From positions 248,001 through 312,000 of the forward strand of contig VAXW01000003.1 in NCBI GenBank assembly GCA_005884115.1: a stretch of 64,000 nt of DNA. Reading direction: 5' to 3'. This document shows positions 26,009 to 34,559 of the stretch, in pieces. Below the pieces are notes generated by a model, which had not been told where the DNA came from, ran no database searches, and worked only from the letters and a program-made list of their open reading frames with translations. The position numbers were made by a program, and so were the translations under genes. Positions within the stretch are counted from its first letter, which is position 1, and every line of letters begins with the position of its first letter. Origin of the DNA: Actinomycetota bacterium. Lineage in GTDB: Bacteria; Actinomycetota; Thermoleophilia; Solirubrobacterales; Solirubrobacteraceae.

Positions 26009-27010
26009 ATGAGCGTTCCGATCAGACAGGGCGCGCGCATGGGCTTCTACCTGATGCGCCAACGGCTTGCCAAACGCGACAAGTTCCCGCTGCTCGTCGA
26101 GCTCGAGCCGCTGTTCCAGTGCAACCTCGAGTGCTCCGGGTGCGGCAAGATCCAGCACCCCGAGCACGTGCTGCGGCGCCGCATGCCCGTCGAGCAGGCG
26201 GTCGCGGCGATCGAGGAGTGCGGTGCGCCGATGGTCTCAATCGCGGGCGGGGAGCCGTTGATCCACCCTGAGATCCACACGATCGCGGCTGAGCTCATCA
26301 AGCGCAAGAGGTTCGTGTATCTGTGCACGAACGCGCTGCTGTTGGAGAAGAAGCTCGGCAACTTCAAGCCCAGCCCGTACTTCGCCTGGGCGGTGCACAT
26401 GGACGGGCTGCGCGAGCGCCACGATGCCTCGGTGGAACGAGCGGGGACGTTCGACAAGGCCGTGAAGGCCATCAAGGCGGCCCAGGAGGCCGGCTTCCGG
26501 GTGACGACGAACACCACCTTCTTCACGCACGACTCACCGACGACCGTGCGCGAGGTGCTCGACTTCCTCAACGACGAGCTGCGCGTCGACGAGATGATGA
26601 TCTCGCCGGCTTACGCGTACGAGAAAGCGCCCGACCAGGAGCACTTCCTCGGCGTCCAGCAGACGCGCAGCCTGTTCAGCGCCGCGTTCGCGGACGGGCG
26701 ACGCAAGAAGTGGCGGCTCAACCACAGCCCGCTGTTCCTCGACTTCCTCGAGGGCAAGGTCGACTTCGAGTGCACGGCCTGGGGGATCCCCAGCTACTCG
26801 CTGTTCGGCTGGCAGCGACCCTGCTACTTGATGTCGGACGGCTACGCCTCCACGTACAAGGAGCTGGTCGAGACCACCGACTGGAGCAAGTACGGGCGCG
26901 GCAGGGATCCGCGCTGCGAGAACTGCATGGCTCACTGCGGCTATGAGCCGACAGCCGTGGTGCGGACGACGCGCTCCGTGCGACAAGCGCTACGGGCGCT
27001 CGCGGGCTAG
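26009..27010 (+). CDS. hpnH: Adenosylhopene transferase HpnH (radical SAM)
   Basis: 333 aa. HpnH is a radical SAM enzyme that joins the 5'-deoxyadenosyl radical to hopene, the first step of extended C35 hopanoids. The Fe-S motif CxxxCxxC is CNLECSGC (about residues 38-45), preceded by the family opening PIRQGARMGFYLMRQRLAKRDKFPLLVELEPLFQ. SIAGGEPLIHPEI is the SAM-binding GGE motif. C-terminal cysteines in RDPRCENCMAHCGYEPTAV are typical of HpnH. A 14-nt gap and TAAGGT (25992-25997) separate it from hpnG, so a secondary promoter is possible. Confidence 0.96.
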   Translation: MSVPIRQGARMGFYLMRQRLAKRDKFPLLVELEPLFQCNLECSGCGKIQHPEHVLRRRMPVEQAVAAIEECGAPMVSIAGGEPLIHPEIHTIAAELIKRKRFVYLCTNALLLEKKLGNFKPSPYFAWAVHMDGLRERHDASVERAGTFDKAVKAIKAAQEAGFRVTTNTTFFTHDSPTTVREVLDFLNDELRVDEMMISPAYAYEKAPDQEHFLGVQQTRSLFSAAFADGRRKKWRLNHSPLFLDFLEGKVDFECTAWGIPSYSLFGWQRPCYLMSDGYASTYKELVETTDWSKYGRGRDPRCENCMAHCGYEPTAVVRTTRSVRQALRALAG

Positions 27011-27014
27011 CACG

Positions 27015-28082
27015 CTACGGAGGCAGCACCTCACTGCCCGCGGTGCCGCCGGCAGCCTCGGCGCTGCGGATGTCGCGCCAGGTTAGACCCTCTCTGAGCA
27101 GGGCCGGGGTGCCGAGCGCGAGAGCGGTCAGCACCTCGACCGCCTGCAGGATGATCCCGTACGCGAGCGCCTGCCCGGCACCGACTTCGTAGGCAGCCAG
27201 GACGACGAGGCAGGCGGCCTGGAAGACGCCGAGGTTCGACGGCGTGGGAGGCAGGATGGCGCTGACATTGACCGCGAGCAGGACCGCTGCCGCGCTCACG
27301 AGCCCCGCCTTCGACTGCAGGCCGAGCGCGAGCAGGACCATGTAGCAGGCGAGCCACTGAAGCGCCCAGGCCAGCAGCTGCAGTGAGACGGCGCTGAGGC
27401 CGAGACGTGGCCGCGCAAACACCACCAGGCCGCGGCGCGCGAGGGCCAGCAGGCGCGCAAGCAGGCTCGCGGCCAGCGAAAGCCTCTTCCAGCGCGCCCG
27501 CTGCGCGAACGCCAGAATGCGCGGCCCTGCGACGACGAGCGCGCACCCTATGAGCGGCACGCCGAGCGCTAGGGCGATGCCTGCGGGATGGCCCCGCAGC
27601 AGGGGAACGCTCGAGAACGTAACCGCCGCGAGCACGCCCAGGGCGACCAGGTTGATGAGCGTCTGCGAGAAGACCGTGCCCGCGACGACAGGGAGCAGGC
27701 GGCGGTTGGGCCCCTCGAGGCGACGAGCGAGCACCACGACGCGCGTGGGCTCGCCGATGCGACCGGGGAACACGGCCGAGGCCATCACGCCGATCATCGT
27801 CGCGCGCACGACCGGTGCCCAGGCGATGTGCGTCGTCGGAAGCGCCGCGCGCAGGGTCTGATGCCAGGAGAGCGAGCGCATGAGCAGCGACAGCCCCATC
27901 AGGACGAGCGCCAGCGCGATCCATCCCGGCGACGCGGTGATGAGGGCATGCCAGATACGCCGCAGCCCGAGCTGCGAAAGCGCGAAGGCCACGAGGCCCG
28001 CTAGCACCAGCACAGCAAGCACCGCGCCCACCCGCCTGTGCCGCCGCCCGCGCTCAGCGGACGGTTGATCGGGGCTGCCCAT
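27015..28082 (-). CDS. UPF0104/LPG-synthase-like transmembrane protein
   Basis: 355 aa with about 8 membrane segments, in the family of flippase-like or lysylphosphatidylglycerol synthase transmembrane domains (YbhN/AglD group). Characteristic stretches are SLSWHQTLRAALP, ATMIGVMASAVFPGRIGEPTRVVVLARRL and VNVSAILPPTPSNLGVFQAACLVVLAAYEVGAGQALAYGIILQAVEVLTALALG. Related proteins (HpnL) occur in hopanoid loci of other bacteria, and this gene meets hpnH tail to tail with only 4 nt between stops. Whether it acts on hopanoids is open. It is probably cotranscribed with the upstream PP2C gene (15-nt gap). Confidence 0.82.
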   Translation of the reverse strand: MGSPDQPSAERGRRHRRVGAVLAVLVLAGLVAFALSQLGLRRIWHALITASPGWIALALVLMGLSLLMRSLSWHQTLRAALPTTHIAWAPVVRATMIGVMASAVFPGRIGEPTRVVVLARRLEGPNRRLLPVVAGTVFSQTLINLVALGVLAAVTFSSVPLLRGHPAGIALALGVPLIGCALVVAGPRILAFAQRARWKRLSLAASLLARLLALARRGLVVFARPRLGLSAVSLQLLAWALQWLACYMVLLALGLQSKAGLVSAAAVLLAVNVSAILPPTPSNLGVFQAACLVVLAAYEVGAGQALAYGIILQAVEVLTALALGTPALLREGLTWRDIRSAEAAGGTAGSEVLPP

Positions 28083-28097
28083 CCAGTGGGTTATCGC

Positions 28098-29951
28098 TCA
28101 GCGAACGGCGCGGGTGGATGCCGCCCCGCGCGCGGCCTCGGCGACGGCCTTGCCCACAACGCGCACCGACAGGATCGCGATGTCATCGCGCACGGCGCTC
28201 TCGACGTCGACGAGACCAAGCAGCGCCGCGATCGTGTCCTCGGCGCAGTGCGGCTTGAGCTCCTGCAGACGCTCGATCGCATCGTCGGCGGTGATGATGT
28301 TGTCGGGCGCGTGCGCCTCGAGCAGGCCGTCGGTGTATAGCACGAGCGCGTCACCGGGCTCGAGCGTCGTCGTCGCTTCCTCGATCACGGGGTCCTCGAA
28401 GATGCCGAGCAGTGTCCCGCGGTCGCCGAACTCGCGCACCTTTCCCTCCGACCGTACCAGCAGCGCCGCCGGGTGCCCGGCCGACGCAATCGCGAGCTCC
28501 ACGCCCGTCTCTTGCGCGCGCAGGTGCACGAGTATGGCGGTTGCGAAGCGGCCGTCGAACCCCCGCTCGAGCATCACCTGGTTGACCCGGTAGAGCACCG
28601 TCGCAGCGCTGGGCGCCTCGCGCGCGTATGCGACGGTGGTGGCGCGCAGGAAACCGGTGAGCGTCGCCGCCTCGGCGCCCTTCCCGCACACGTCCCCGAC
28701 GATTAGCCAGCAGCTCTCGGGCGATCCGAAGACGTCATAGAAGTCCCCACCCACCTCGCTGCCCGCGCCCGTGGGCCGGAAGTAGCTCGCGAGCTCGAGC
28801 CCGGGAAGGCTGGGCAGCCGCGCCGGCATCAGGCTGCGGCGCAGGGTGCTCGCGGTGCGACTTCGCTCCGCGTACAGGTGCGCGTTGTCGAAGGCCATCG
28901 CCACGCGCTGGCTCATGTCGGCTAGCACTGCCATGTCATCGGTTCCGAAGTGCTCGCCGTCGCTGAGGTGCACGAAAGAGATCGCGCCGCGCGTGCGTCC
29001 GCGGGCGATCATCGGAAAGACTGCCACTGAGCGGTAGCCGGCCTCGCTCATCAGCCGCCGGTGCTCCTCGCTGCGGGCGAAGCGCGCGAGCTCGGGCTCC
29101 AGCGCCAGATCGCGGCTCACGCAGGGCTGACCGCTGCGCAGCGTCTGGGAGATCGGGTGTGCGCCCAAGAGCGCGAGGGGAGAGGCCTTGGCCACGCGCT
29201 CGAGCTCGGCGGCCGTCGCCGCATCGGGGGCCGCTGCGACCGTCTCCACCATCAGTCCGTCCTGGTCGAGCAGGTCGACGAGGCACACGTCGGCGAGCGC
29301 TGGGATGACCGCGCGGGCGAAGTCGCGCACCGTCTCGGTCGGGTCGAGCGAGGTGTTCAGCGACGCGATGGCCGACAGCATGAGTTTCAGGCGCCGGCGC
29401 TGGCGGCGGATGTTGTCGAGTGCGAAGTGCACGAAGCCGACGGTCAGCGCCGAGAGCACCACGCCTATGCAGACGACCGCGCCGAAGGCGGCTGGCACCG
29501 ATTCGTAGGCGAGCGGCGCCAGGAACCCCACCAGCACGGCGAGGGTCGCAAATGCGAGACGACCTCGTGGCTGGAACGCAGCAGCGTGGCCAATCGCGAA
29601 CAGGTACAGGATCGCGAAGGGGCTGCGCGCCCCGCCAGCTGACGCGCACAGGATGATGATCAGGACGGTGCCCCAGAGCTCGGCGGCAAACGCCAGCCTG
29701 AGCCCGCCCCGTCCGCCTCGCGAGACGAGCAGCAGCGCTGTCGCCGTCACGATCGCCGAGACGCCGACGAACGTCACCCCGGCGGGCGAGTCGACGTTCG
29801 GCAACAGCGGCCACGTCGCCGTCAGCGCGCCGCCGGCCAGATAGAGTCCCGCTGCCGTGAGGTTGGCCGCACCGACTTCGGGGCCGGTGGGCATCTCCCA
29901 GCGTTTGTGCAGCCAGCTCCTGGCTCGGGGTGATGTCTGCATTGCGCCCAT
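28098..29951 (-). CDS. Membrane GAF-SpoIIE (PP2C) phosphatase
   Basis: 617 aa. The N-terminal ~190 residues hold about six membrane segments. A linker helix (FALDNIRRQRRRLKLMLSAIASLNTSLD) leads into a GAF domain (residues ~215-365: RDFARAVIPALADVCLVDLLDQDGL ... GAISFVHLSDGEHFGTDD). The C-terminal SpoIIE/PP2C domain (~390-600) has VGGDFYDVF, GDVCGKGAEAATLTGFLRATTVAYA and VLYTDGLLEAHAPDN, so the metal-binding Asp residues are present. Such proteins dephosphorylate anti-sigma antagonists in partner-switch systems. No STAS or RsbW-type gene is adjacent, so the target is unknown. Confidence 0.9.
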   Translation of the reverse strand: MGAMQTSPRARSWLHKRWEMPTGPEVGAANLTAAGLYLAGGALTATWPLLPNVDSPAGVTFVGVSAIVTATALLLVSRGGRGGLRLAFAAELWGTVLIIILCASAGGARSPFAILYLFAIGHAAAFQPRGRLAFATLAVLVGFLAPLAYESVPAAFGAVVCIGVVLSALTVGFVHFALDNIRRQRRRLKLMLSAIASLNTSLDPTETVRDFARAVIPALADVCLVDLLDQDGLMVETVAAAPDAATAAELERVAKASPLALLGAHPISQTLRSGQPCVSRDLALEPELARFARSEEHRRLMSEAGYRSVAVFPMIARGRTRGAISFVHLSDGEHFGTDDMAVLADMSQRVAMAFDNAHLYAERSRTASTLRRSLMPARLPSLPGLELASYFRPTGAGSEVGGDFYDVFGSPESCWLIVGDVCGKGAEAATLTGFLRATTVAYAREAPSAATVLYRVNQVMLERGFDGRFATAILVHLRAQETGVELAIASAGHPAALLVRSEGKVREFGDRGTLLGIFEDPVIEEATTTLEPGDALVLYTDGLLEAHAPDNIITADDAIERLQELKPHCAEDTIAALLGLVDVESAVRDDIAILSVRVVGKAVAEAARGAASTRAVR

Positions 29952-30031
29952 CTCCGCGCGCTCCCTCGTGCGGCGCCGGTCATGAGGTGCCTCACGGCCC
30001 GCATCGCCTCTTGTTCTGGCAATGGTAGGTG

Positions 30032-30451
30032 CTAGGAGGAGGTGTCGCTAGCGAAGCGCTCGAGCCCGCTGCGGATCCATGACGGGATCTCGGTCTTGCT
30101 CCACGTCACGCGGTCGACGCACACGTGGCGCAGCCTCGCCTGCACGAGCAACTGCTCGTCGCGGACCATGTCGATCTCAGTCACGATCGCGGTCCTGCCC
30201 AGGTGCGTCACGTGCGCGCGCAGCGCGAGCTCGTCATCGAAGTGCGCGGGAGCCCGAAAGCTCAGGTGCGCGTCCGCCACGACGGCGTCGTATCCGCGCT
30301 CGAGCATCTGCCCCCACGGCCCAACCGCGGCACGCCACAGCTCGGTGAACGCGACGTCGCAGTAGAGCAGGTAGTTGGCGTTGAAGACGATGCCCTGCGG
30401 GTCGCACTCGCCGTAGCGGACCCGCAGCTCGTGCACGAAGGTCTCAGACAC
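30032..30451 (-). CDS. YbgC/FadM-type acyl-CoA thioesterase
   Basis: 139 aa hotdog-fold 4HBT protein. It hydrolyses acyl-CoA thioesters in the cytosol. The active-site region is VRYGECDPQGIVFNANYLLYCDVAFTELW, matching the YbgC/4HBT consensus with the catalytic Asp in ECDPQGIVF and the following Tyr/Asn. The rest (YDAVVADAHLSFRAPAHFDDELALRAHVTHLGRTAIVTEIDMVR) fits the fold. The length is normal for the family. It starts at ATG 30451 and ends 80 nt before the PP2C gene; cotranscription is possible. Confidence 0.9.
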   Translation of the reverse strand: MSETFVHELRVRYGECDPQGIVFNANYLLYCDVAFTELWRAAVGPWGQMLERGYDAVVADAHLSFRAPAHFDDELALRAHVTHLGRTAIVTEIDMVRDEQLLVQARLRHVCVDRVTWSKTEIPSWIRSGLERFASDTSS

Positions 30452-30526
30452 GAGCAGAAAGCTAGCCGCTGCGGGGTCCGACCCACCTGGAGCCCACGGC
30501 GCGCGCCGGCTGCCTGCACGTGGGCG

Positions 30527-30745
30527 CTACCTTGATTGCACGGCCACGTGATGTGTCGCGGCCTTCGCCGGCGTCTTCGTGGATCCGCTCAAGCCGAGCG
30601 ACGCGACGCCGCTCGCGGCGATCAGTAGCGTCGCCGTCGCCAGCCGCATGCGGCCGGGTGTGAGCCAGGTCAAATGATGAGCCTGGAGCCAGGATCGAGC
30701 CCCGGTGGCACCCGCTGCCGCGGCAATTGCGCAGGCTGCGCACAT
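30527..30745 (-). CDS. Small single-pass membrane protein (72 aa), function unknown
   Basis: The track ORF runs from 30775, but the ATG at 30745 gives a compact protein MCAACAIAAAAGATGARSWLQAHHLTWLTPGRMRLATATLLIAASGVASLGLSG. The two N-terminal cysteines and the AHHLTWLTP segment before the membrane helix (TATLLIAASGVASLGL) look like a recurrent actinobacterial small protein, from memory only. The CxxC and the two histidines could bind metal. It is divergent from the metal-binding lipoprotein gene, and the Fur/Zur-type palindrome lies between them, so co-regulation is possible. Confidence 0.5.
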   Translation of the reverse strand: MCAACAIAAAAGATGARSWLQAHHLTWLTPGRMRLATATLLIAASGVASLGLSGSTKTPAKAATHHVAVQSR

Positions 30746-30852
30746 CAAGTCCCATTCTAGGCGCCCGCGCGGCACGTTCGCCGAGACGGAGGAGCGGTCG
30801 CAGGCGATCAGCGGGAGGTGCGGGGTGGAAGTCAGCGGAGCGAAGGCGATCT

Positions 30853-30869
30853 ATGAGACTGAGTCTCAT
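30853..30869 (+). promoter_or_regulatory. Fur/Zur-type operator palindrome
   Basis: ATGAGACT-G-AGTCTCAT is a perfect 8-1-8 inverted repeat. Its core TGAGACT-N-AGTCTCA has the 7-1-7 layout of Fur-family boxes. It lies ~60 bp upstream of the chosen start of the metal-binding lipoprotein gene and ~107 bp from the divergent small gene. Confidence 0.6.
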
Positions 30870-30927
30870 TCTGTTTGTATTGTTGCCGCGGGACGGATCG
30901 GTTCCCGGAGACGAGAGGAGGCTGGCC

Positions 30928-31860
30928 TTGCCCAAACTGCGCTTCACGCCGCCCGCGCTGCTCGCCGGCCTGGCAGCGGCGGTTCTCGCCTGCGGATGCG
31001 GCCGCTCGGGTCCGGTGACGCCAGCGCGCGGCGCCTTCACCGTTGTCGCCGCGGAGAACTTCTGGGGCAGCATCGCCGCGCAGCTGGCGGGCGCCCGCGC
31101 GAGCGTGCGCAGCGTCATCGCAAGCCCGAACACAGACCCCCACAGCTACGAACCGAACACCTCCGACGCGCGGACGATCTCCGAAGCGCGCCTGGTCATC
31201 CTCAATGGCGTCGGCTACGACAACTGGGCCGAGCGGCTGCTGCAGGCCAGCCCCGCCGGCGGGCGGGTCGTGCTGAACGTCGGCCGCGTGCTCGGCCTCG
31301 CTCCGGGCGCGAACCCGCACCAGTGGTACTCGCACTCGCACGTCGTGCGGGTGATCGAGCAGATCACCAGCGACTACGAGCGCGTCGACCCGGCCGACGC
31401 GCGCTACTTCGCACAGCGGATGCATGCGCTCCTCGCAGTGGGTCTCGCCCGCTACGACGCGCTTCGCCGGCGGATACGCGCGCGGTTCGCGGGCACGCCG
31501 GTCGGCTACAGCGAGAGCGTCTTCCAGCCCCTCGGGCGGGATCTGGGCCTGAAGCTGATGACGCCCTACAGCTTCGCCAAAGCGATCTCGGAGGGGACCG
31601 ATGTGACCGCGGCCGACAAGCAAACGGTCGACAAGCAGGTTGAACGACACCTGATCAAGGTGTGGGTGTACAACAGCCAGAACACCACGCCGGACGTTCA
31701 GCGGGTCAACGAACTGGTGCGAGACGCGCACATCCCGATCGTCTCGATCACGGAGACGCTCTCACCAGCGTCTGCGAGCTTCCAGCAGTGGCAGGCGTCA
31801 CAGCTGGACGCATTGGCGCGGGCCCTTGGCGCAACGGCGCAGCCGGGTGCTAACGGGTGA
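30928..31860 (+). CDS. Zn/Mn-type ABC transporter substrate-binding lipoprotein (TroA/ZnuA-like)
   Basis: 310 aa. It captures a divalent metal outside the membrane for an ABC importer. The start is the TTG at 30928 because AGGAGG lies 6 nt upstream and the frame then begins with a lipoprotein signal (FTPPALLAGLAAAVLACGCG, lipobox VLAC). The ATG at 30853 lies inside the operator palindrome and is rejected. The domain has AAENFWGSIAAQLAG, NTDPHSYEPNTSD (metal His), GANPHQWYSHSHVVRVIEQI (second His), GTPVGYSESVFQPL and VNELVRDAHIPIVSITETLSP. No ATPase or permease gene is adjacent, so its transporter must be elsewhere. It overlaps the opposing GGDEF-EAL gene by 11 bp at the 3' ends. Confidence 0.88.
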   Translation: MPKLRFTPPALLAGLAAAVLACGCGRSGPVTPARGAFTVVAAENFWGSIAAQLAGARASVRSVIASPNTDPHSYEPNTSDARTISEARLVILNGVGYDNWAERLLQASPAGGRVVLNVGRVLGLAPGANPHQWYSHSHVVRVIEQITSDYERVDPADARYFAQRMHALLAVGLARYDALRRRIRARFAGTPVGYSESVFQPLGRDLGLKLMTPYSFAKAISEGTDVTAADKQTVDKQVERHLIKVWVYNSQNTTPDVQRVNELVRDAHIPIVSITETLSPASASFQQWQASQLDALARALGATAQPGANG

Positions 31861-34246
31861 GAGCCGGGTCAGCGCGCAGCACCCGCTCGATGGCCCCGGC
31901 CGGCGCCGGTTCGCCAAGGAAATAGCCTTGGACCATCTCGCAGCCCATCTGCGCGAGCACGCCCAGCTGCTCCTGCTCCTCGACGCCCTCGACCACGACG
32001 GCGAGCGACAGCGCCTTGCCCAGGCCGAGTATGGCTTCGAGCAGGTGCCGGCTGGGCCCGCCGTCGCGTAGAGCGGCGGCGAAGCTGCGGTCGATCTTCA
32101 GGACATCCGCGGGCACGCGCTGGAGGTTGGACAGCGAGGTGTAGCCGGTCCCGAAGTCGTCGAGTGCGACGCGCACGCCGAGCGCCCTGGCCGCTTCGAG
32201 CTGTTTGCAGGCCGCCGAGAGGTTGTGCACGACGGTCGTCTCGGTGACCTCCAGCGTCAACGATGACGGCGCGACGCCCGAGGCCTCGAGGGCTCGGCGG
32301 AGGTCGTCGAGAAAGTCGCTGCGTCCGAGCTGGTAGCCGGAGACGTTTACCGAGACGCCCACGTTCAGCCCCTCGGCGTGCCAGCTTGCCGCTTGCGCGC
32401 ACGCCTGGGCGAGGACCCAGCGGCCGATCCCGACGATCATTCCGCTGTCCTCGGCCAGCGGAATAAAGCCGTCGGGTGCCAGCACCCCGCGGCGGGGATG
32501 CTTCCAGCGGATAAGCGCCTCGACGTCCACAATGGTGCGGCTCGGAAGGCTGAAGATCGGCTGGTAGAGCAGAAAGAACTGTTGCTGTTGGACCGCCGTG
32601 CTGAGCCCACCCTCGAGCTCGAGCCGATCTTCGACGTCGGTGTACATGCTCGCCTCGAACAGCGCATAACGATCCTTGCCGGCTGCCTTGGCGGCATACA
32701 GCGCGAGGTCAGCGTCGCGCAAGAGGTCATCCGGGCTCGCGTAGTTGCCGACTGCGACCCCGATGCTCGCGGTGACCGAGTAGATCTTGTGGCCGTCGTC
32801 GAGCTCGATTGGCTGACGCAGCAGCTTTGAGATGCGGTCGGCCAGGCCGTCGAGCGTTTCCAGGCCGCCTGGCGCCTCCACGAGCACGACGAACTCGTCC
32901 CCGCCGAGACGACCAACCGTATCCCCCTCGCGGATCGCCGCGGCCAGCCGCTCTCCCACGACCTTCAGAAGCCGATCTCCGGCCGCGTGACCGAGGTGGT
33001 CGTTCACGTGCTTGAACCCGTCGACATCTACGAACAGCGCGCCGGCGAGCCCGCTCTCGCTGCGCGCTGCGCGAGCCAGCAATTGCGCGGCGCGATCGAG
33101 CACGAGCGCCCGGTTGGGCAGGCCCGTCAAGTTGTCGTGCATCGCCTGATGTGAGAGCTCGCCGGTCTTCTCGCGCACCAGTGCCAGCGCTCGCCTGCGG
33201 CCGGTGCCCAGTACCAGCACGAGCAGCCCGAACATCACGCTGATCGCGACTCCGCCGACGAGCACCGCCAGCGCGTTGCGGTTTGCGAACACGCCGCCTG
33301 CGGCGGGTGCGGCGAAGCTCTCGAGAGTCCACCCCGTGTGCACGGGCACCGTCGTGCTCAGCGCCCTGGGCGGAACCGACCCGTGGCTGAAGACGACGTG
33401 AGAGTTGTCGGAGTTGAAGTGGAACTTGACGGCGATGCCGGGGTGTCCGGCCAGCGCTCGTTGCAGCACGACCTTCGGCAGGATCAGCTCGCCAAGCCAC
33501 CCGATGAAGGCTCGCCGGCGCGCGCTCACGGTCCGTGGCACGAGGCCGCCACGGTAAACGGGCGTAGACACTCCCAGCGTCGTCGAGGTCGAGGCCAGGA
33601 CCGGCGCGTAGTTGGCAGACGCGGTGTCGCGATCGGAGATCATTCCCGGCAGGAGCGCGCAGTAGTTCAAACGCGTTGGCACATATGCCGCCGGGTCGCG
33701 TGCCAGCCCGGCGGCCGCAAGGCAGTAGTACGGCCCCTGCGTCGGCGGCAGGACTCCGCGGCCTTCCCGCGGTGGCAGCGAATGCACGCCGAACGGCCGC
33801 ACGGGATGGGCTGCCATCCGCGTCTGAAAGGCTGCCAGCTTGGACGACGGCACCAGCTTCACCAGGCCGATGTTCTGAAGCTCGGGGTATCTCTGCATCG
33901 CTTGCACCGATTCGGCCCAGCGGTCGAAGGCGACGGGCGAGGAATTGGCGCTGCTGGTCACGAAGGCGCTGGCTGCCACCACGAGGTCTTCCTCGTGCTG
34001 GATCGCGAGCTTGAGCGTGGAGGCGATCTCCTCGGTGGACACGCGGAACGCGAGTCGCGCCTTGGCCGCTTCCGACCTGGCGACCGCGCTGGAGCGGGCC
34101 ACCGCGGCGCATGCTCCGCCGAAGATGAGCACCGCCGCCAGCGCGAGCCACGGGTCGAGGCCTTCCCGCAGCGAGCGCTTGGCGCGCGCGAGGGCGCGCT
34201 CGGGCCAGCCGGCGAGGTCCAGCGTCGCGGCGGGAGGAGCGCCCAT
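31850..34246 (-). CDS. CHASE-GGDEF-EAL membrane protein (c-di-GMP turnover)
   Basis: 798 aa from the ATG at 34246. The track start (GTG 34354) adds 36 residues with poor codon use. Order: membrane segment (LALAAVLIFGGACAAVA), extracytoplasmic CHASE-type sensor (residues ~55-280, with RYPELQNIGLVKLVP and YYCLAAAGLARDP), second membrane segment (ALAVLVGGVAISVMFGLLVLVLG), GGDEF domain (HDNLTGLPNRALVLDR ... VGRLGGDEFVVLVEA, intact) and EAL domain (VDVEALIRWKHPRRGVLAPDGFIPLAEDSG, NVSGYQ, LEVTETTVV, ALDDFGTGYTSLSNLQRVPADVLKIDRSF). Both active sites look intact, so it may make and break c-di-GMP in response to an external ligand. Confidence 0.92.
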   Translation of the reverse strand: MGAPPAATLDLAGWPERALARAKRSLREGLDPWLALAAVLIFGGACAAVARSSAVARSEAAKARLAFRVSTEEIASTLKLAIQHEEDLVVAASAFVTSSANSSPVAFDRWAESVQAMQRYPELQNIGLVKLVPSSKLAAFQTRMAAHPVRPFGVHSLPPREGRGVLPPTQGPYYCLAAAGLARDPAAYVPTRLNYCALLPGMISDRDTASANYAPVLASTSTTLGVSTPVYRGGLVPRTVSARRRAFIGWLGELILPKVVLQRALAGHPGIAVKFHFNSDNSHVVFSHGSVPPRALSTTVPVHTGWTLESFAAPAAGGVFANRNALAVLVGGVAISVMFGLLVLVLGTGRRRALALVREKTGELSHQAMHDNLTGLPNRALVLDRAAQLLARAARSESGLAGALFVDVDGFKHVNDHLGHAAGDRLLKVVGERLAAAIREGDTVGRLGGDEFVVLVEAPGGLETLDGLADRISKLLRQPIELDDGHKIYSVTASIGVAVGNYASPDDLLRDADLALYAAKAAGKDRYALFEASMYTDVEDRLELEGGLSTAVQQQQFFLLYQPIFSLPSRTIVDVEALIRWKHPRRGVLAPDGFIPLAEDSGMIVGIGRWVLAQACAQAASWHAEGLNVGVSVNVSGYQLGRSDFLDDLRRALEASGVAPSSLTLEVTETTVVHNLSAACKQLEAARALGVRVALDDFGTGYTSLSNLQRVPADVLKIDRSFAAALRDGGPSRHLLEAILGLGKALSLAVVVEGVEEQEQLGVLAQMGCEMVQGYFLGEPAPAGAIERVLRADPALTR

Positions 34247-34559
34247 CGACGGGCTGCGAAGTTGACCGGTGGGCACGGGCGTCGTCTCTGGTGGGGCGGC
34301 GCGAGTGCGCCTATCGCAGCATCGGTGCGGTGGGGCCCTACTGTCGACGCGCACAAGCGGCTCGACGAATATTCGGGGCGCCCGCGTCGAGCGGCCGCGA
34401 TCGCGAGCCGCGTGCGCGTGCGACCGGCGCTGCAGCGCTCAAGTTGGGAGACGGGCACGCCGACTAGGAGGCCGTCTCCTCCGCATACCTCCCGGACCTA
34501 TGCTCACACCGCGAGACCCGCAAGCACCGCATCGAGTGAGGCCGCAAGCGCGCGGCTTC
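34247..34559 (+). other. Intergenic region with one hairpin, no gene seen
   Basis: Between the divergent GGDEF-EAL and lipoprotein genes. It contains GGAGACGG (34447-34454) and CCGTCTCC (34472-34479), an 8-bp perfect inverted repeat with a 17-nt loop. No clear promoter or SD is seen. An upstream ATG at 34500 is in frame with the lipoprotein gene. Confidence 0.5.

Noticed and set aside
30727-30927. Longer N-terminus or ATG 30853 for the metal-binding lipoprotein
   Set aside because: The ATG lies inside the Fur/Zur palindrome; TTG 30928 has AGGAGG at the right distance and starts a lipoprotein signal.
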